64,000 nt of DNA from DAOUBF01 sp034432795 (GCA_034432795.1 DAOUBF010000047.1:1-64000); one strand, 5' to 3'; numbered from the stretch's first letter, positions 1-8,509 are shown. The notes: generated from the sequence alone by a model not told the origin. Program-made: numbers and translations.

Positions 1-1566
1 GATGCCACCGAGGCGGCACTGCGCGTCCTGGCGCTCAAGGGCGGCGTGGATGAGCCTGCTCTGGCCCGCACCTATCCCCGCGTGCACGAATTGCCCTTTG
101 ACGCCCGGCGCAAGCGCATGAGCACAATTCACCGCAACCGGCGCAGCGAGATCGCCTTCGTGAAGGGCGCACCACGCGAAGTGCTCCAACTCTGCACCAC
201 GATCCTGATGCACGGCGAGGTACGCCCGCTGGACGAGGCCACCCGCGCCGAGATCATGCGGGTGAATGACGAGTTCGCCCGCAACGCCTTGCGCGTGCTG
301 GCCCTGGCCCGCCGCGACCTGCCGCCGCGCACCGGCAGCTATACGCCAGAGCAGGTGGAGCGCGATCTGACCTTCCTCGGCCTGGTGGCGATGATGGACC
401 CGCCCCGGCCCGAAGTGGCCGCCGCCATCCAGACGCTGCGCCAGGCCGGTATCCGCATTGTCATGGTCACCGGCGATTATGGCCTGACGGCGGAATCGGT
501 GGCGCGGCGCATTGGCATGTTGACCACGCCCCGCCCCCGTATCCTCACCGGCGCCGACGTGGATATGATGACCGACGCTCAACTCCAGGCCGTACTTGAC
601 CAGGAGATCATCTTCGCCCGCATGGCGCCGGAGCATAAGCTGCGCCTAGTGGCCGCGTTCCAGGCGCGTGGCGAGGTGGTCGCCGTGACCGGCGATGGCG
701 TGAACGATGCCCCGGCGTTGCGTAAAGCGGACATCGGCATTAGTATGGGTATTGCGGGCAGTGATGTCGCCAAGGAAGCCGCCGACGTCATCCTGACCAA
801 CGACAACTTCGCGGCGATTGTCAGCGCCATTGAGGAGGGGCGGGCGGTTTATGACAATATTCGCAAGTTCATCACCTACATCTTTGCCAGCAACGTGCCG
901 GAGATCATGCCCTTTGTGCTGACCGCGCTGTTCAAGATTCCGCTGGCCCTGCGCGTCGCCCAAATCCTGGCGATTGACCTGGGGACCGATCTGCTGCCCG
1001 CACTGGCGCTGGGGGCCGAGAGGCCGGAGCCGGGGGTGATGCACTGCCCGCCGCGCCGCCGGGCCCAGCCCTTGCTGGACCGGGGCCTGTTGCTCCGCGC
1101 CTATGTATGGTTGGGGGGCATTGAAACGGTGCTGTGTTATATTGGCTTCCTTCTGGTATATGTTCTGGCCGGCGCCCTGGATGGCCTGCGTCTGTCCTGG
1201 CTGGACAGGCTGCCCCGGATCAGCCTGCCGCCGGAGCAACTCTATCTTCTGGCGACAACGGTCTTCTTCGCTGGCGTGGTCATGGCGCAGGTGGGCAATG
1301 CCTTCGCCTGCCGCACCGAAAAGGAGCGCATCCGCCAGTTGGGCCTGTTGAGCAACCGTTTCCTGCTGGCAGGGATCGCAGCGGAGATCGCAGTGGCCCT
1401 GGCGCTGATCTACGTCCAGCCGCTGGCCACAGTCTTTGAGCACGTGCCCCTGCCGCCGTTTGTCTGGCTGGGGTTGATCCTGTATGCGCCGGCCTTGTTC
1501 ATGCTGGAGTGGGTGCGCAAGCGTATCGTCCGGCACATGGAGATCAGAAATGGAGGGGGTAGATGA
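1..1566 (+). CDS. P-type cation ATPase, type IIC (Na+/K+-ATPase-like), C-terminal part
   Basis: The 5' end lies outside the window; the open frame is already running at base 1 (DATEAAL, the family's GD-TE-AL element of the nucleotide domain). Visible in order are KGAP (ATP binding), MVTGD, GDGVNDAPALRKADIGISMG (hinge motif) and about six C-terminal membrane helices. M5 reads ASNVPEIMPF and M6 IDLGTDLLPALALG. These match the SNIPEITPF and IDLGTDMVPA segments of animal Na+/K+-ATPases, including the acidic cation ligands of M5 and M6. The tail FFAGVVMAQVGNAF...CRTEKER also follows the IIC pattern. The stop overlaps the next start (ATGA). Type IIC pumps exchange Na+ or H+ for K+; the following TrkA-like genes fit K+ handling. 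The phosphorylation site DKTGT would lie upstream and cannot be seen. A Ca2+ (IIA) pump is the alternative but fits M5/M6 less well. Confidence 0.9.
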   Translation, partial: DATEAALRVLALKGGVDEPALARTYPRVHELPFDARRKRMSTIHRNRRSEIAFVKGAPREVLQLCTTILMHGEVRPLDEATRAEIMRVNDEFARNALRVLALARRDLPPRTGSYTPEQVERDLTFLGLVAMMDPPRPEVAAAIQTLRQAGIRIVMVTGDYGLTAESVARRIGMLTTPRPRILTGADVDMMTDAQLQAVLDQEIIFARMAPEHKLRLVAAFQARGEVVAVTGDGVNDAPALRKADIGISMGIAGSDVAKEAADVILTNDNFAAIVSAIEEGRAVYDNIRKFITYIFASNVPEIMPFVLTALFKIPLALRVAQILAIDLGTDLLPALALGAERPEPGVMHCPPRRRAQPLLDRGLLLRAYVWLGGIETVLCYIGFLLVYVLAGALDGLRLSWLDRLPRISLPPEQLYLLATTVFFAGVVMAQVGNAFACRTEKERIRQLGLLSNRFLLAGIAAEIAVALALIYVQPLATVFEHVPLPPFVWLGLILYAPALFMLEWVRKRIVRHMEIRNGGGR

Positions 1567-2210
1567 AGGTGATCATCATGGGCTGTGGCCGCGTGGGCGA
1601 GCAGGTGGCCCGGCTGATGGCGGACGAAGGTCACGACGTCACGGTGATTGACTATGACCAGGCGGCGCTGGATCGCCTAGGCCCGGACTTCAAAGGGCGC
1701 AAAGTGAAGGGGGTCGGGTTTGACCGCGATGTCCTGATCCGGGCGGGCATTGAAGACGCCGACGCCTTCGCCGCCACCAGTTCATCGGACAACGCCAATA
1801 TCATCGCGGCACGTATTGCGCGCAACGTCTTCCACGTGCCCCGCGTGGTCGCTCGCCTGTATGACCCCCGGCGGGCGGAGATCTACCGGCGGCTGGGCCT
1901 GGTGACCATCTCCTCGGTGCAATGGGGCGCAACGCGCATCCACGAATTGCTCACCCACACCGGCCTGGATGTGGTCATGACCTTCGGCAGCGGCGAGGTG
2001 GCGCTGATTGAGGTTGAAGCACCGCCCCAACTGGAGGGGCGCATGGTGCGCGACATCACCGTGCCCGGCGAGGTGACCGTCGTGGCCATCACCCGCGATA
2101 ACCAGGCCATCCTCCCCACCCTGGGCACGGTCTTCCGCCCCCGTGACCTCCTGCATATTGCGGTGCTCTCGTCGGCGATGGAGCGGATAGAGCGGTTGTT
2201 GGAGGCGTGA
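1563..2210 (+). CDS. TrkA-family RCK protein (NAD-binding K+ transport regulator), first copy
   Basis: 215 residues. It begins with a Rossmann GxGxxG motif (MGCGRVGEQVARLM) and an acidic end of beta-2 (VIDYD), the TrkA_N/RCK signature. The N-terminal ~130 residues are RCK_N and the last ~75 form a TrkA_C-like domain (GEVALIEVEAPPQLEGRMVRDI). Such proteins are cytoplasmic NAD(H)/ATP-sensing gating subunits of Trk/Ktr K+ channels. The start overlaps the ATPase stop by 4 bases (ATGA), so the two are translationally coupled. No TrkH/KtrB membrane subunit is present in the window, so the partner is either upstream or elsewhere. Family assignment is firm; the partner is inference. Confidence 0.88.
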   Translation: MKVIIMGCGRVGEQVARLMADEGHDVTVIDYDQAALDRLGPDFKGRKVKGVGFDRDVLIRAGIEDADAFAATSSSDNANIIAARIARNVFHVPRVVARLYDPRRAEIYRRLGLVTISSVQWGATRIHELLTHTGLDVVMTFGSGEVALIEVEAPPQLEGRMVRDITVPGEVTVVAITRDNQAILPTLGTVFRPRDLLHIAVLSSAMERIERLLEA

Positions 2211-2274
2211 CCGAGACCGCAGGGACTCAAAGTTCCTGCAATCCTGAGGAGGCTGGCTGGTGAAGGAGGACATT

Positions 2275-2943
2275 ATGTTCGTGATCATCGTCGGTGGCGG
2301 CAAAACGGGGTCACAGTTGGCGTTCCTGTTGTTGAATGAGGGCTACGAGGTTAAGATCATTGAGGATCGGCCCACCGTGCTGGAGCGCCTGCGGCAGGAG
2401 TTGCCTGCGGAGACCGTGATCGCCGGTGATGGCAGCGACCCCAATGTGTTGGAAGCGGCTGGCATCCGGCGGGCGCACGTGCTCGCCGCCGTCACCGGCT
2501 CGGACGAGGCCAACCTGGTGATCACCACACTGGCCCGCTTTGAGTTCGGCGTGCCGCGCATCATCGCCCGCGTAAACAACCCCAAAAACGCCTGGCTGTT
2601 CACGCCGGAGATGGGGGTGGACGTGGCCCTGAATCAGGCCGACTTGATGGCGCACCTCATCGCCGAGGAGATGTCACTGGGCGATATGATGACGCTGCTC
2701 AAGCTGCGCAAGGGGCAGTATTCGCTGGTGGAGGAGAAGGTGCATCCCACCGCCATCGCTGCCGGGAAGGCCATCCGCGACCTGGGCCTGCCGGATGAGT
2801 GCGTGATCGCGGCCATTATCCGCAAGGGGCAACTGATCATCCCGCATGGCGATACCGTCCTGCAACCCGCCGATGAGGTCTTGATGGTCTCCCACGCTTC
2901 GCAGTTGCAGCGCCTGGCTGCGCTCCTGGGCCGCGCCGGGTGA
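2275..2943 (+). CDS. TrkA-family RCK protein, second copy
   Basis: 222 residues from ATG 2275, chosen because AAGGAGG lies 5 bases upstream; a GTG at 2260 would overlap that ribosome site. The protein starts FVIIVGGGKTGSQLAFLL (GxGxxG) with VKIIED at the end of beta-2, then GDGSDPNVLEAAGI, typical of RCK_N. A C-terminal TrkA_C domain (~145-222) follows. It differs clearly from the first copy, so this is a two-gene arrangement such as the paired Ktr/Trk gating subunits found in several bacteria, not a recent duplication. It sits 64 bases after the first copy and belongs to the same operon. Confidence 0.87.
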   Translation: MFVIIVGGGKTGSQLAFLLLNEGYEVKIIEDRPTVLERLRQELPAETVIAGDGSDPNVLEAAGIRRAHVLAAVTGSDEANLVITTLARFEFGVPRIIARVNNPKNAWLFTPEMGVDVALNQADLMAHLIAEEMSLGDMMTLLKLRKGQYSLVEEKVHPTAIAAGKAIRDLGLPDECVIAAIIRKGQLIIPHGDTVLQPADEVLMVSHASQLQRLAALLGRAG

Positions 2944-2986
2944 GGGCCTCTGGCCGGGCGGACCGCTGATTAACGCGAGGGGGGCA

Positions 2987-3220
2987 ATGCCCATGCTGCG
3001 CCGCGTCAAGCTTATTTACCCCGTTCATCTGGTTGATCGCCCTATTCTCTATGAGATGATCAAGCGCTTTGATATTGTCACCAATATCCGTGCGGCGAAC
3101 ATCACGGCGGAGGAGGGCTGGCTGGTGGTGGAGTTGAGTGGAGAGTCGGCACAGCTTGAGGCGGCCCTGGCCTGGGTGGCCGAGCAGGGCGTGCGAGTTG
3201 AGTTGCCCGCTGCGGATTAG
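2987..3220 (+). CDS. small NIL-domain protein
   Basis: 77 residues. The fold pattern (VKLIYPVHLVDRPILYEMIKRFDIVTNIRAANI...GWLVVELSG...LEAALAWVAEQGVRVE) matches the NIL domain, a ferredoxin-like ~75-residue module usually at the C-terminus of MetN ABC ATPases or of ferredoxins. Here it stands alone. A GAGGGGGG ribosome site precedes ATG 2987; ATG 2993 is an equally possible start. It is the last gene of the P-ATPase/TrkA operon. A ligand-sensing or sulfur-relay role is suggested by the family but not shown here. Confidence 0.75.
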   Translation: MPMLRRVKLIYPVHLVDRPILYEMIKRFDIVTNIRAANITAEEGWLVVELSGESAQLEAALAWVAEQGVRVELPAAD

Positions 3221-3237
3221 GCCGGGAGTCCAGAAAT

Positions 3238-3258
3238 CCGGTTTCTTGCAGAAACCGG
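3238..3258. terminator. hairpin after the P-ATPase/TrkA/NIL operon
   Basis: CCGGTTTCT (3238-3246) and AGAAACCGG (3250-3258) form a perfect 9-bp stem with a 3-base loop 18 bases after the NIL stop. There is no T-run, so it may be an RNA 3'-end stabiliser more than an intrinsic terminator. A related GAAACC...GGTTTC hairpin occurs at 42167-42195. Confidence 0.5.
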
Positions 3259-3288
3259 GGTTCTAATTCTGTCACCAGCCCCACTTGG

Positions 3289-3476
3289 GATCCTCTCATA
3301 AATGGCGGGATGGGCGAGGCGGATAGATAGCCTGTAGGGCGGCTTTCTATAGCCGCCGCAACAGGACAGAAGAGCGGCAGGTATAGAAACCTGCCCTACG
3401 CCGGGGAGGTGGGCGAGGCGGGATAGAATAGCCTGTAGGGCGGCTTTCTATAGCCGCCGTAGCTAAAGTCCAGGGG
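3289..3476. repeat. dispersed palindromic repeat block, copy 1 (fills the 3221-3505 gap)
   Basis: This gap holds no gene. Bases 3289-3357 are 66/69 identical to 32834-32902, and 3358-3400 are 43/43 identical to 32924-32966. Inside are palindromic units GGCGGCTTTCTATAGCCGCC (3340-3357 and again about 3439-3458) and GCAGGTATAGAAACCTGC (~3377-3395), which can each fold into a hairpin. Shorter copies of the same units lie at 30770-30895, 32967-33085 and 43008-43032. Confidence 0.85.
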
Positions 3477-3505
3477 GTGCAGGTTGAGTGGCTCGCGAGT
3501 CCTGC

Positions 3506-3534
3506 TTGACAAGCCCGCCGTTCGGTGCTATGAT
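3506..3534 (+). promoter_or_regulatory. sigma-70-type promoter of the hrcA operon
   Basis: TTGACA at 3506-3511 and TATGAT at 3529-3534 are separated by exactly 17 bases. Transcription would start near 3541, immediately before the CIRCE operator. Confidence 0.9.
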
Positions 3535-3547
3535 TATTCACAGCGCG

Positions 3548-3574
3548 TTAGCACTCTCATGCTTAGAGTGCTAA
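3548..3574 (+). promoter_or_regulatory. CIRCE operator (HrcA binding site)
   Basis: TTAGCACTC (3548-3556), nine spacer bases and GAGTGCTAA (3566-3574): a perfect match to the CIRCE consensus. It lies at the expected transcription start of hrcA, so HrcA should repress its own operon until heat titrates the GroE chaperonin needed for HrcA activity (established for the family). Confidence 0.96.
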
Positions 3575-3605
3575 CGCTCTCTCTGGCGCAGGCAGGAACG
3601 GCAGC

Positions 3606-4637
3606 ATGGACGAGCTTACCGAACGCCAACAACTGATCCTGGGGCTGGTGGTGCGGGAGTACATTCGCAGCGCCGCGCCGGTCAGCTCTAAGGCGCTGGT
3701 GGAGGGCTATGGCCTGAACATTAGCTCGGCGACCGTGCGCAATGAGTTCGCGGTGCTGGAAGCGCAGGGCTTCCTGCGCCAGCCGCACACCTCGGCAGGC
3801 CGTGTCCCCACCGAGAAGGGCTATCGCTTCTTTGTGCAGCGCCTGCTGGGCGATATTGAGTTGCCCGCCGAGGAGCGCCGCATGATCCTGCATCAGTTCC
3901 ACCAGGTTTATCTGGACCTGGACCAATGGATGCAACTCGCTGCGGCGGTCCTGGCGCACACGGTGCGCAGCGCGTCGCTGGTCACCCCGCCCCATGTGGC
4001 CCGCAGTCGCTTCAAGCACGTGGAACTCATCGCCACGCACGGGCGCATGGTCCTGCTCGTCCTGGTGCTGCAAGGCGGCGAGGTGCGCGAGCAGATGCTG
4101 ACCCTGGACGAGCCGGTGGACCAGAGCACGCTGCGGCTGACGGCGGATTATCTGAATGAGATCTGCGCCGATCGGACCGCCAGCGAGATTGAGGCTCGAT
4201 TGGGGACTCTGCCCGCCCTGGAGCACGACGTGGCGCGGGCCGTCGTGGCCATGATGCGCCAGGTAGATGCGCGCACCATCAGCCTGGTCTATCATGATGG
4301 CCTGACCCATATCCTGAGCGAGCCGGAGTTCAGGCACAGCGAAGCGGCGCGCGCGGCCCTGCAACTGTTGGAGGAGCGCAACCTGCTGGAAGACATCCTC
4401 AACGAAGCGCTGGGGCCCACGGTCGGCGGCGTCAAAGTCCTGATCGGGGGCGAAGGGCGCTGGGAGCAGTTGCGTGCCTGCAGCATTGTGCTGGCCCGCT
4501 ACGGCATCAGCGGCTATGCCACCGGCGCGCTGGGCGTCCTGGGGCCGACGCGTATGGCCTATGGGCGGGCCATCTCCGCCGTGCGCTACGTGGCCGGGCT
4601 GTTGAATGACCTGGTCTACGAGATGTACGGCGGCTAG
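3606..4637 (+). CDS. hrcA: heat-inducible transcription repressor HrcA
   Basis: 343 residues, the usual HrcA length. The N-terminal winged helix (ERQQLILGLVVREYI...ISSATVRNEFAVLEAQGFLRQPHTSAGRVPTEKGYRFF) contains the family signature. The rest is the GAF-like dimerisation domain ending in GPTRMAYGRAISAVRYVA. HrcA binds CIRCE and represses chaperone genes. It is first in hrcA-grpE-dnaK-dnaJ, directly behind a perfect CIRCE. The ribosome site is weak (GGCAGGAACGG). Confidence 0.97.
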   Translation: MDELTERQQLILGLVVREYIRSAAPVSSKALVEGYGLNISSATVRNEFAVLEAQGFLRQPHTSAGRVPTEKGYRFFVQRLLGDIELPAEERRMILHQFHQVYLDLDQWMQLAAAVLAHTVRSASLVTPPHVARSRFKHVELIATHGRMVLLVLVLQGGEVREQMLTLDEPVDQSTLRLTADYLNEICADRTASEIEARLGTLPALEHDVARAVVAMMRQVDARTISLVYHDGLTHILSEPEFRHSEAARAALQLLEERNLLEDILNEALGPTVGGVKVLIGGEGRWEQLRACSIVLARYGISGYATGALGVLGPTRMAYGRAISAVRYVAGLLNDLVYEMYGG

Positions 4638-4713
4638 CTCGGCGAACCCCCTGGCTTGCCGAGCGCTCATTTTGTATGATTCCCATATCTCTTATGTAAG
4701 GAGGTAGCAGCGG

Positions 4714-5289
4714 GTGGCAGAGCACGACATGGTAGAGCAAGCGAGCGCCCAGGACGGGCAGGCGCAGGCCGAGGTGGTTGAAACGCAGGCGGGTGAGGCG
4801 GTGGTGGATGACCTGACGCTATTGCGTCAGGAGTTGGAGCAGGCGCGGGCGCAGGCCAGCGAGTATCTGGATGGCTGGCAACGTGCCCGCGCCGAATTGG
4901 CGAATGCCAGGAAGCGCATGGAGCGCGAACTGGCCGAGGAGCGCGCCAGCGCCAACGCCCGCCTGATCTTGAAGATTCTGCCTGTGCTGGACGACTTTGA
5001 CCGTGCGGTGGAGAATCTACCGCCGGAACTGCAGGGCGTCGGCTGGGTGGAAGGGATTCTGCTGATCCAACGCAAGCTCCATCAAATCCTGGAAGCGGAG
5101 GGGCTGCGGGAGATTGCGGCGGAAGGCCAGCCCTTTGACCCCGCCTATCATGAGGCGGTGGCCCAGTCCGACGACAGCTGTTACCCGGAGGGCACGGTCA
5201 CCCATGTGGCCCGCAAAGGCTATCTGCTGGGTGAGCGCGTTCTCCGACCAGCACTGGTCCACGTGGCCACATCGCGTGAAACCCCCTGA
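4714..5289 (+). CDS. grpE: nucleotide exchange factor GrpE
   Basis: 191 residues from GTG 4714, which has TAAGGAGG nine bases upstream; ATG 4729 is a later alternative with poor spacing. An acidic, disordered N-terminus (~45 residues) precedes the long dimer helix (LRQELEQARAQASEYLDGWQRARAELANARKRMERE) and the beta-wing (FDPAYHEAVAQSDD...GTVTHVARKGYLLGERVLRPALVHV). GrpE releases ADP from DnaK. It is second in the CIRCE-controlled operon. Confidence 0.95.
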   Translation: MAEHDMVEQASAQDGQAQAEVVETQAGEAVVDDLTLLRQELEQARAQASEYLDGWQRARAELANARKRMERELAEERASANARLILKILPVLDDFDRAVENLPPELQGVGWVEGILLIQRKLHQILEAEGLREIAAEGQPFDPAYHEAVAQSDDSCYPEGTVTHVARKGYLLGERVLRPALVHVATSRETP

Positions 5290-5361
5290 GCGGGGCGTTT
5301 CACATAGCAGGCAGCAGAAAACAACCTTTTGACATCATCTCAGCTTTAGAGGAGTATCACC

Positions 5362-7251
5362 ATGGGCAAGATTATCGGAATCGATCTCGGGACAACGAAC
5401 TCTGTTGTAGCTGTCATGGAGGGCGGTGAGCCTGTTGTCATTCCCAGCTCGGAGGGCGGTCGGTTGATCCCCTCCGTCGTGGCTGTGAACCCCAAGACGG
5501 GTGAGCGCCTGGTGGGGCAGGCGGCCCGTCGCCAGGCGATCCTCAACCCGGAGAACACTATCTTCTCCATCAAGCGCTTCATGGGGCGCAAATACCGCGA
5601 CCCGGAGGTGCAGAAGGCGCTGAAGATCGTCCCCTATAAAGTAGTGGAGGCGCCGAATGGGGATGTCCGCGTCATCATGGGCGGCAAGGAGTACTCGCCG
5701 CCGGAGATCTCGGCTATGATCCTGAGCAAGATCAAGGCCGATGCTGAGGCCTACCTGGGCGAGCCGGTCACGCAGGCCGTGATCACCGTCCCGGCGTACT
5801 TCAACGACAGCCAGCGCCAGGCGACCAAGGACGCGGGCAAGATCGCCGGGCTGGAGGTGCTGCGCATCATCAACGAGCCGACGGCCTCGGCCCTGGCCTA
5901 CGGCCTGGATAAGAAGAAGGACGAGAAGATCGCGGTATATGACCTGGGCGGCGGCACGTTTGACATCTCCATCCTGGACGTCGGCGATGGCGTGTTTGAG
6001 GTCAAGGCCACCAACGGCGACACGTTCCTGGGCGGTGATGACTTTGACCAGCGCATCATTGACTGGATCGCCGACGAGTTTCTCAAGGACCAGGGGATTG
6101 ACCTGCGCAAGGACCGCCAGGCGTTGCAGCGGCTCAAGGAGGCCGCCGAAAAGGCCAAGATTGAGCTGTCTACGGTGATGGAGACCGAGATCAACCTGCC
6201 GTTCATCACGGCGGATGCCTCCGGCCCCAAGCACCTGAACATGCGCCTGACGCGGGCCAAGCTGGAGCAACTCACCGAGGACCTGATTGAGCGCACGATG
6301 GGACCGGTGCGCCAGGCGCTTCAGGATGCCGGGCTGCAGCCCCACCAGATTGATGAGGTCATCCTGGTGGGTGGGCAGACGCGCATGCCCAAGGTGCAGG
6401 AGACGGTGCGTCGCTTCTTCGGCAAGGAGCCACACAAGGGCGTCAACCCCGATGAGGTGGTTGCCATCGGCGCAGCCATCCAGGCAGGCGTGCTCGGCGG
6501 CGAGGTTAAGGACATCTTGCTGCTGGATGTCACGCCGCTGACGCTGGCGGTTGAGACCCTGGGTGGCGTGGCCACGCCGATCATTGAGCGCAACACCACC
6601 ATCCCGGTGCGCAAGAGCCAGATCTTCTCTACGGCGGCGGACGGCCAGACGCAGGTGGAGATCCACGTGGTGCAGGGCGAGCGCCCGATGGCGGCGGACA
6701 ACAAGACACTGGGCCGCTTCATCCTGGACGGCATCCCGCCTGCGCCGCGCGGCGTGCCCCAGATTGAGGTCACCTTTGACATTGACGCGGACGGTATCCT
6801 GCACGTCTCGGCCAAGGACCTGGCCACCGGGCGCGAGCAGAAGATCACCATCACGGCCTCCTCCGGCCTGACCAAGGAGGAGATTGACCGCATGGTCCGT
6901 GAGGCGGAGCGCCATCGCGAGGAGGACCGGCGGCGGCGGGAGCTGGCCGAGGCGCGTAACCAGGCCGACTCCATGATCTACGTCGCTGAGAAGTCGTTGC
7001 GTGAGCACGGCGACCGCGTGCCGGAGCACATCCGCAACGATGTGAACGCCAAGGTGGAGGCCTTGCGCAACGCCATGAACGGCGAGGACATCGCGCGCAT
7101 CCGCCGCGCCACAGAGGAACTGAGCCTCGCGGTCCAGGCCATCGGCCAGGCGGTCTATCAGGCGACCGGCGGCTCCACCCCGCCGGGCGGAGACAGTGGC
7201 CGGCGGCCCGAAGAAGAGGGCACGGTTGAGGGCGAGTACCGCGAACTCTAA
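5362..7251 (+). CDS. dnaK: molecular chaperone DnaK (Hsp70)
   Basis: 629 residues. IGIDLGTTNS (phosphate-1) is at the N-terminus, DLGGGTFD near residue 194 and VGGQTRMPKVQ near 335; the substrate-binding domain begins around LLLDVTPLTLAVETLGG. An ATP-driven cytoplasmic chaperone working with DnaJ and GrpE encoded next door. The start has TTTAGAGGAG upstream. The C-terminus ends EEEGTVEGEYREL, a variant of the acidic end seen in other Hsp70s. No separate CIRCE is present in the 72 bases before dnaK, so expression should come from the hrcA promoter. Confidence 0.98.
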   Translation: MGKIIGIDLGTTNSVVAVMEGGEPVVIPSSEGGRLIPSVVAVNPKTGERLVGQAARRQAILNPENTIFSIKRFMGRKYRDPEVQKALKIVPYKVVEAPNGDVRVIMGGKEYSPPEISAMILSKIKADAEAYLGEPVTQAVITVPAYFNDSQRQATKDAGKIAGLEVLRIINEPTASALAYGLDKKKDEKIAVYDLGGGTFDISILDVGDGVFEVKATNGDTFLGGDDFDQRIIDWIADEFLKDQGIDLRKDRQALQRLKEAAEKAKIELSTVMETEINLPFITADASGPKHLNMRLTRAKLEQLTEDLIERTMGPVRQALQDAGLQPHQIDEVILVGGQTRMPKVQETVRRFFGKEPHKGVNPDEVVAIGAAIQAGVLGGEVKDILLLDVTPLTLAVETLGGVATPIIERNTTIPVRKSQIFSTAADGQTQVEIHVVQGERPMAADNKTLGRFILDGIPPAPRGVPQIEVTFDIDADGILHVSAKDLATGREQKITITASSGLTKEEIDRMVREAERHREEDRRRRELAEARNQADSMIYVAEKSLREHGDRVPEHIRNDVNAKVEALRNAMNGEDIARIRRATEELSLAVQAIGQAVYQATGGSTPPGGDSGRRPEEEGTVEGEYREL

Positions 7252-7282
7252 GAGACAACAGACGATACATAGGGGCAATCGC

Positions 7283-7311
7283 CGGTGGTCGGGGTAAGCG
7301 GCCGACCACCG
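7283..7311 (+). other. intercistronic hairpin between dnaK and dnaJ
   Basis: CGGTGGTCGG (7283-7292) pairs perfectly with CCGACCACCG (7302-7311) across a 9-base loop. No T-run follows, so it is more likely an mRNA processing or stability element that lowers dnaJ relative to dnaK than a terminator. Confidence 0.6.
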
Positions 7312-7339
7312 ACGCCGATCCCCCCAGATGGGGACAACC

Positions 7340-8467
7340 ATGCCAGGCCGACGTGACTATTACGACATTCTCGGTGTCAGCCGTAATGCCAGCCAGGACG
7401 AGATCAAGAAGGCCTACCGGCGGCTGGCGATGCAATACCATCCCGACCGCAACAAGGACCCGGAGGCCACAGAGCGCTTCAAAGAGATCAACGAAGCCTA
7501 TGAGGTGCTGAGCGATCCGGAGAAGCGCATGGCCTATGATCGCTTTGGTCACGCCGGTGTGGGCGCCCAGCCGGGTGGCTTCACTGATTTCGGCGACTTC
7601 GCTGGCTTCGGCGACATCTTTGAGGAGTTCTTCAGCGGCTTCGGCATGCGCGGGGCGGCGGCACGGCGCAGGCCACGTCGTGGCGCCGACCTGCGCTATG
7701 AGCTGACCATCAGCTTTGAAGAGGCTGTCCTGGGCTGCGAGAAGGAGATAGAGGTCACGCGGCTGGAGGTCTGCCCCACCTGTCGCGGTTCGGGGGCGGA
7801 GCCGGGCACGGCGCCGGTGCGCTGCGCGCAGTGCAATGGCACGGGCGAGGTGCGCCGGGTGCAGCAGTCTATCCTGGGCTCGTTCGTGAACATCACCACC
7901 TGCCCCCGCTGTCATGGCCTGGGGGAGGTGGTCACCACCCCCTGCCATCAGTGTCGCGGCGCACGGCAGGTGGAGATCCCTCGCCGGATCGTGGTGCGCA
8001 TCCCACCGGGCGTGGACACAGGCACGCAGATCCGGCTGACGGGCGAGGGCGAAGCCGGGCAGTATGGTGGCCCGCCGGGCAACCTGTACGTCGTCCTGAA
8101 TGTCCAACCGCACCGCTACTTCAAGCGGCGCGGTGACGACATCATCGTGGAGGTGGCGATCAATGTCGCACAGGCGGCGTTGGGCGACGAGATTGAGGTG
8201 CCCACGCTGGAAGGCCCGGAGAAGATCACCATCCAGCCGGGGACGCAGGCCGGGCGCGTCTTCCGGCTGCGAGGGCGGGGCGTGCCGCATCTGCACCACG
8301 ATGGGCGCGGCGACCTGCTGGTTGTCACCCAGGTATCCATCCCCACGCAGCTTACGCCGGAACAGCGCAGGCTGTTCCAGGAACTGGCCAAGACGCTGGG
8401 CCGCGAGGTGGTGCCCCAGCAAGACAAGGGGTTCTTTGAGAGATTGAAGGAGATCTTTGGGGGGTAG
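7340..8467 (+). CDS. dnaJ: chaperone DnaJ
   Basis: 375 residues from ATG 7340 (PGRRDYYDILGV), preferred over ATG 7328 because GGGGA lies just before it. Domains: J-domain with HPD (residues ~34-36), G/F-rich linker (FGDFAGFGDIFEEFFSGFG), four CxxCxGxG-type zinc repeats (CPTCRGSG, CAQCNGTG, CPRCHGLG, CHQCRGAR) and the C-terminal peptide-binding domains. It stimulates DnaK ATPase activity. Last gene of the heat-shock operon; a strong hairpin follows the stop. The fourth zinc motif ends GAR, not GxG. Confidence 0.96.
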   Translation: MPGRRDYYDILGVSRNASQDEIKKAYRRLAMQYHPDRNKDPEATERFKEINEAYEVLSDPEKRMAYDRFGHAGVGAQPGGFTDFGDFAGFGDIFEEFFSGFGMRGAAARRRPRRGADLRYELTISFEEAVLGCEKEIEVTRLEVCPTCRGSGAEPGTAPVRCAQCNGTGEVRRVQQSILGSFVNITTCPRCHGLGEVVTTPCHQCRGARQVEIPRRIVVRIPPGVDTGTQIRLTGEGEAGQYGGPPGNLYVVLNVQPHRYFKRRGDDIIVEVAINVAQAALGDEIEVPTLEGPEKITIQPGTQAGRVFRLRGRGVPHLHHDGRGDLLVVTQVSIPTQLTPEQRRLFQELAKTLGREVVPQQDKGFFERLKEIFGG

Positions 8468-8474
8468 CGAGCAC

Positions 8475-8509
8475 AAGACCTCGCAGGTCTGGGAGACCTG
8501 CGAGGTCTT
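8475..8509 (+). terminator. terminator-like 16-bp hairpin after dnaJ
   Basis: AAGACCTCGCAGGTCT (8475-8490), loop GGG, AGACCTGCGAGGTCTT (8494-8509), then CTCTTAAAA. The same 35 bases recur at 9238-9272, so the two hairpins bracket the 8544-9157 gene pair. Confidence 0.8.

Noticed and set aside
646..1536. Open frame antisense to the P-type ATPase
   Set aside because: Gln/His/Arg-rich composition typical of a shadow frame; the sense frame has all P-ATPase motifs.
3320..3476. Possible CRISPR array from regularly recurring units
   Set aside because: Units are palindromes of two types with irregular spacing and no constant-length spacers; no cas genes.
5335..7341. Long open frame antisense to dnaK (668 codons)
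   Set aside because: GC-rich codon mirroring of a highly conserved gene; no ribosome site, no family resemblance.
8100..8447. Alternative-frame proteins inside dnaJ
   Set aside because: Arg/Ser-rich shadow frames without start signals.
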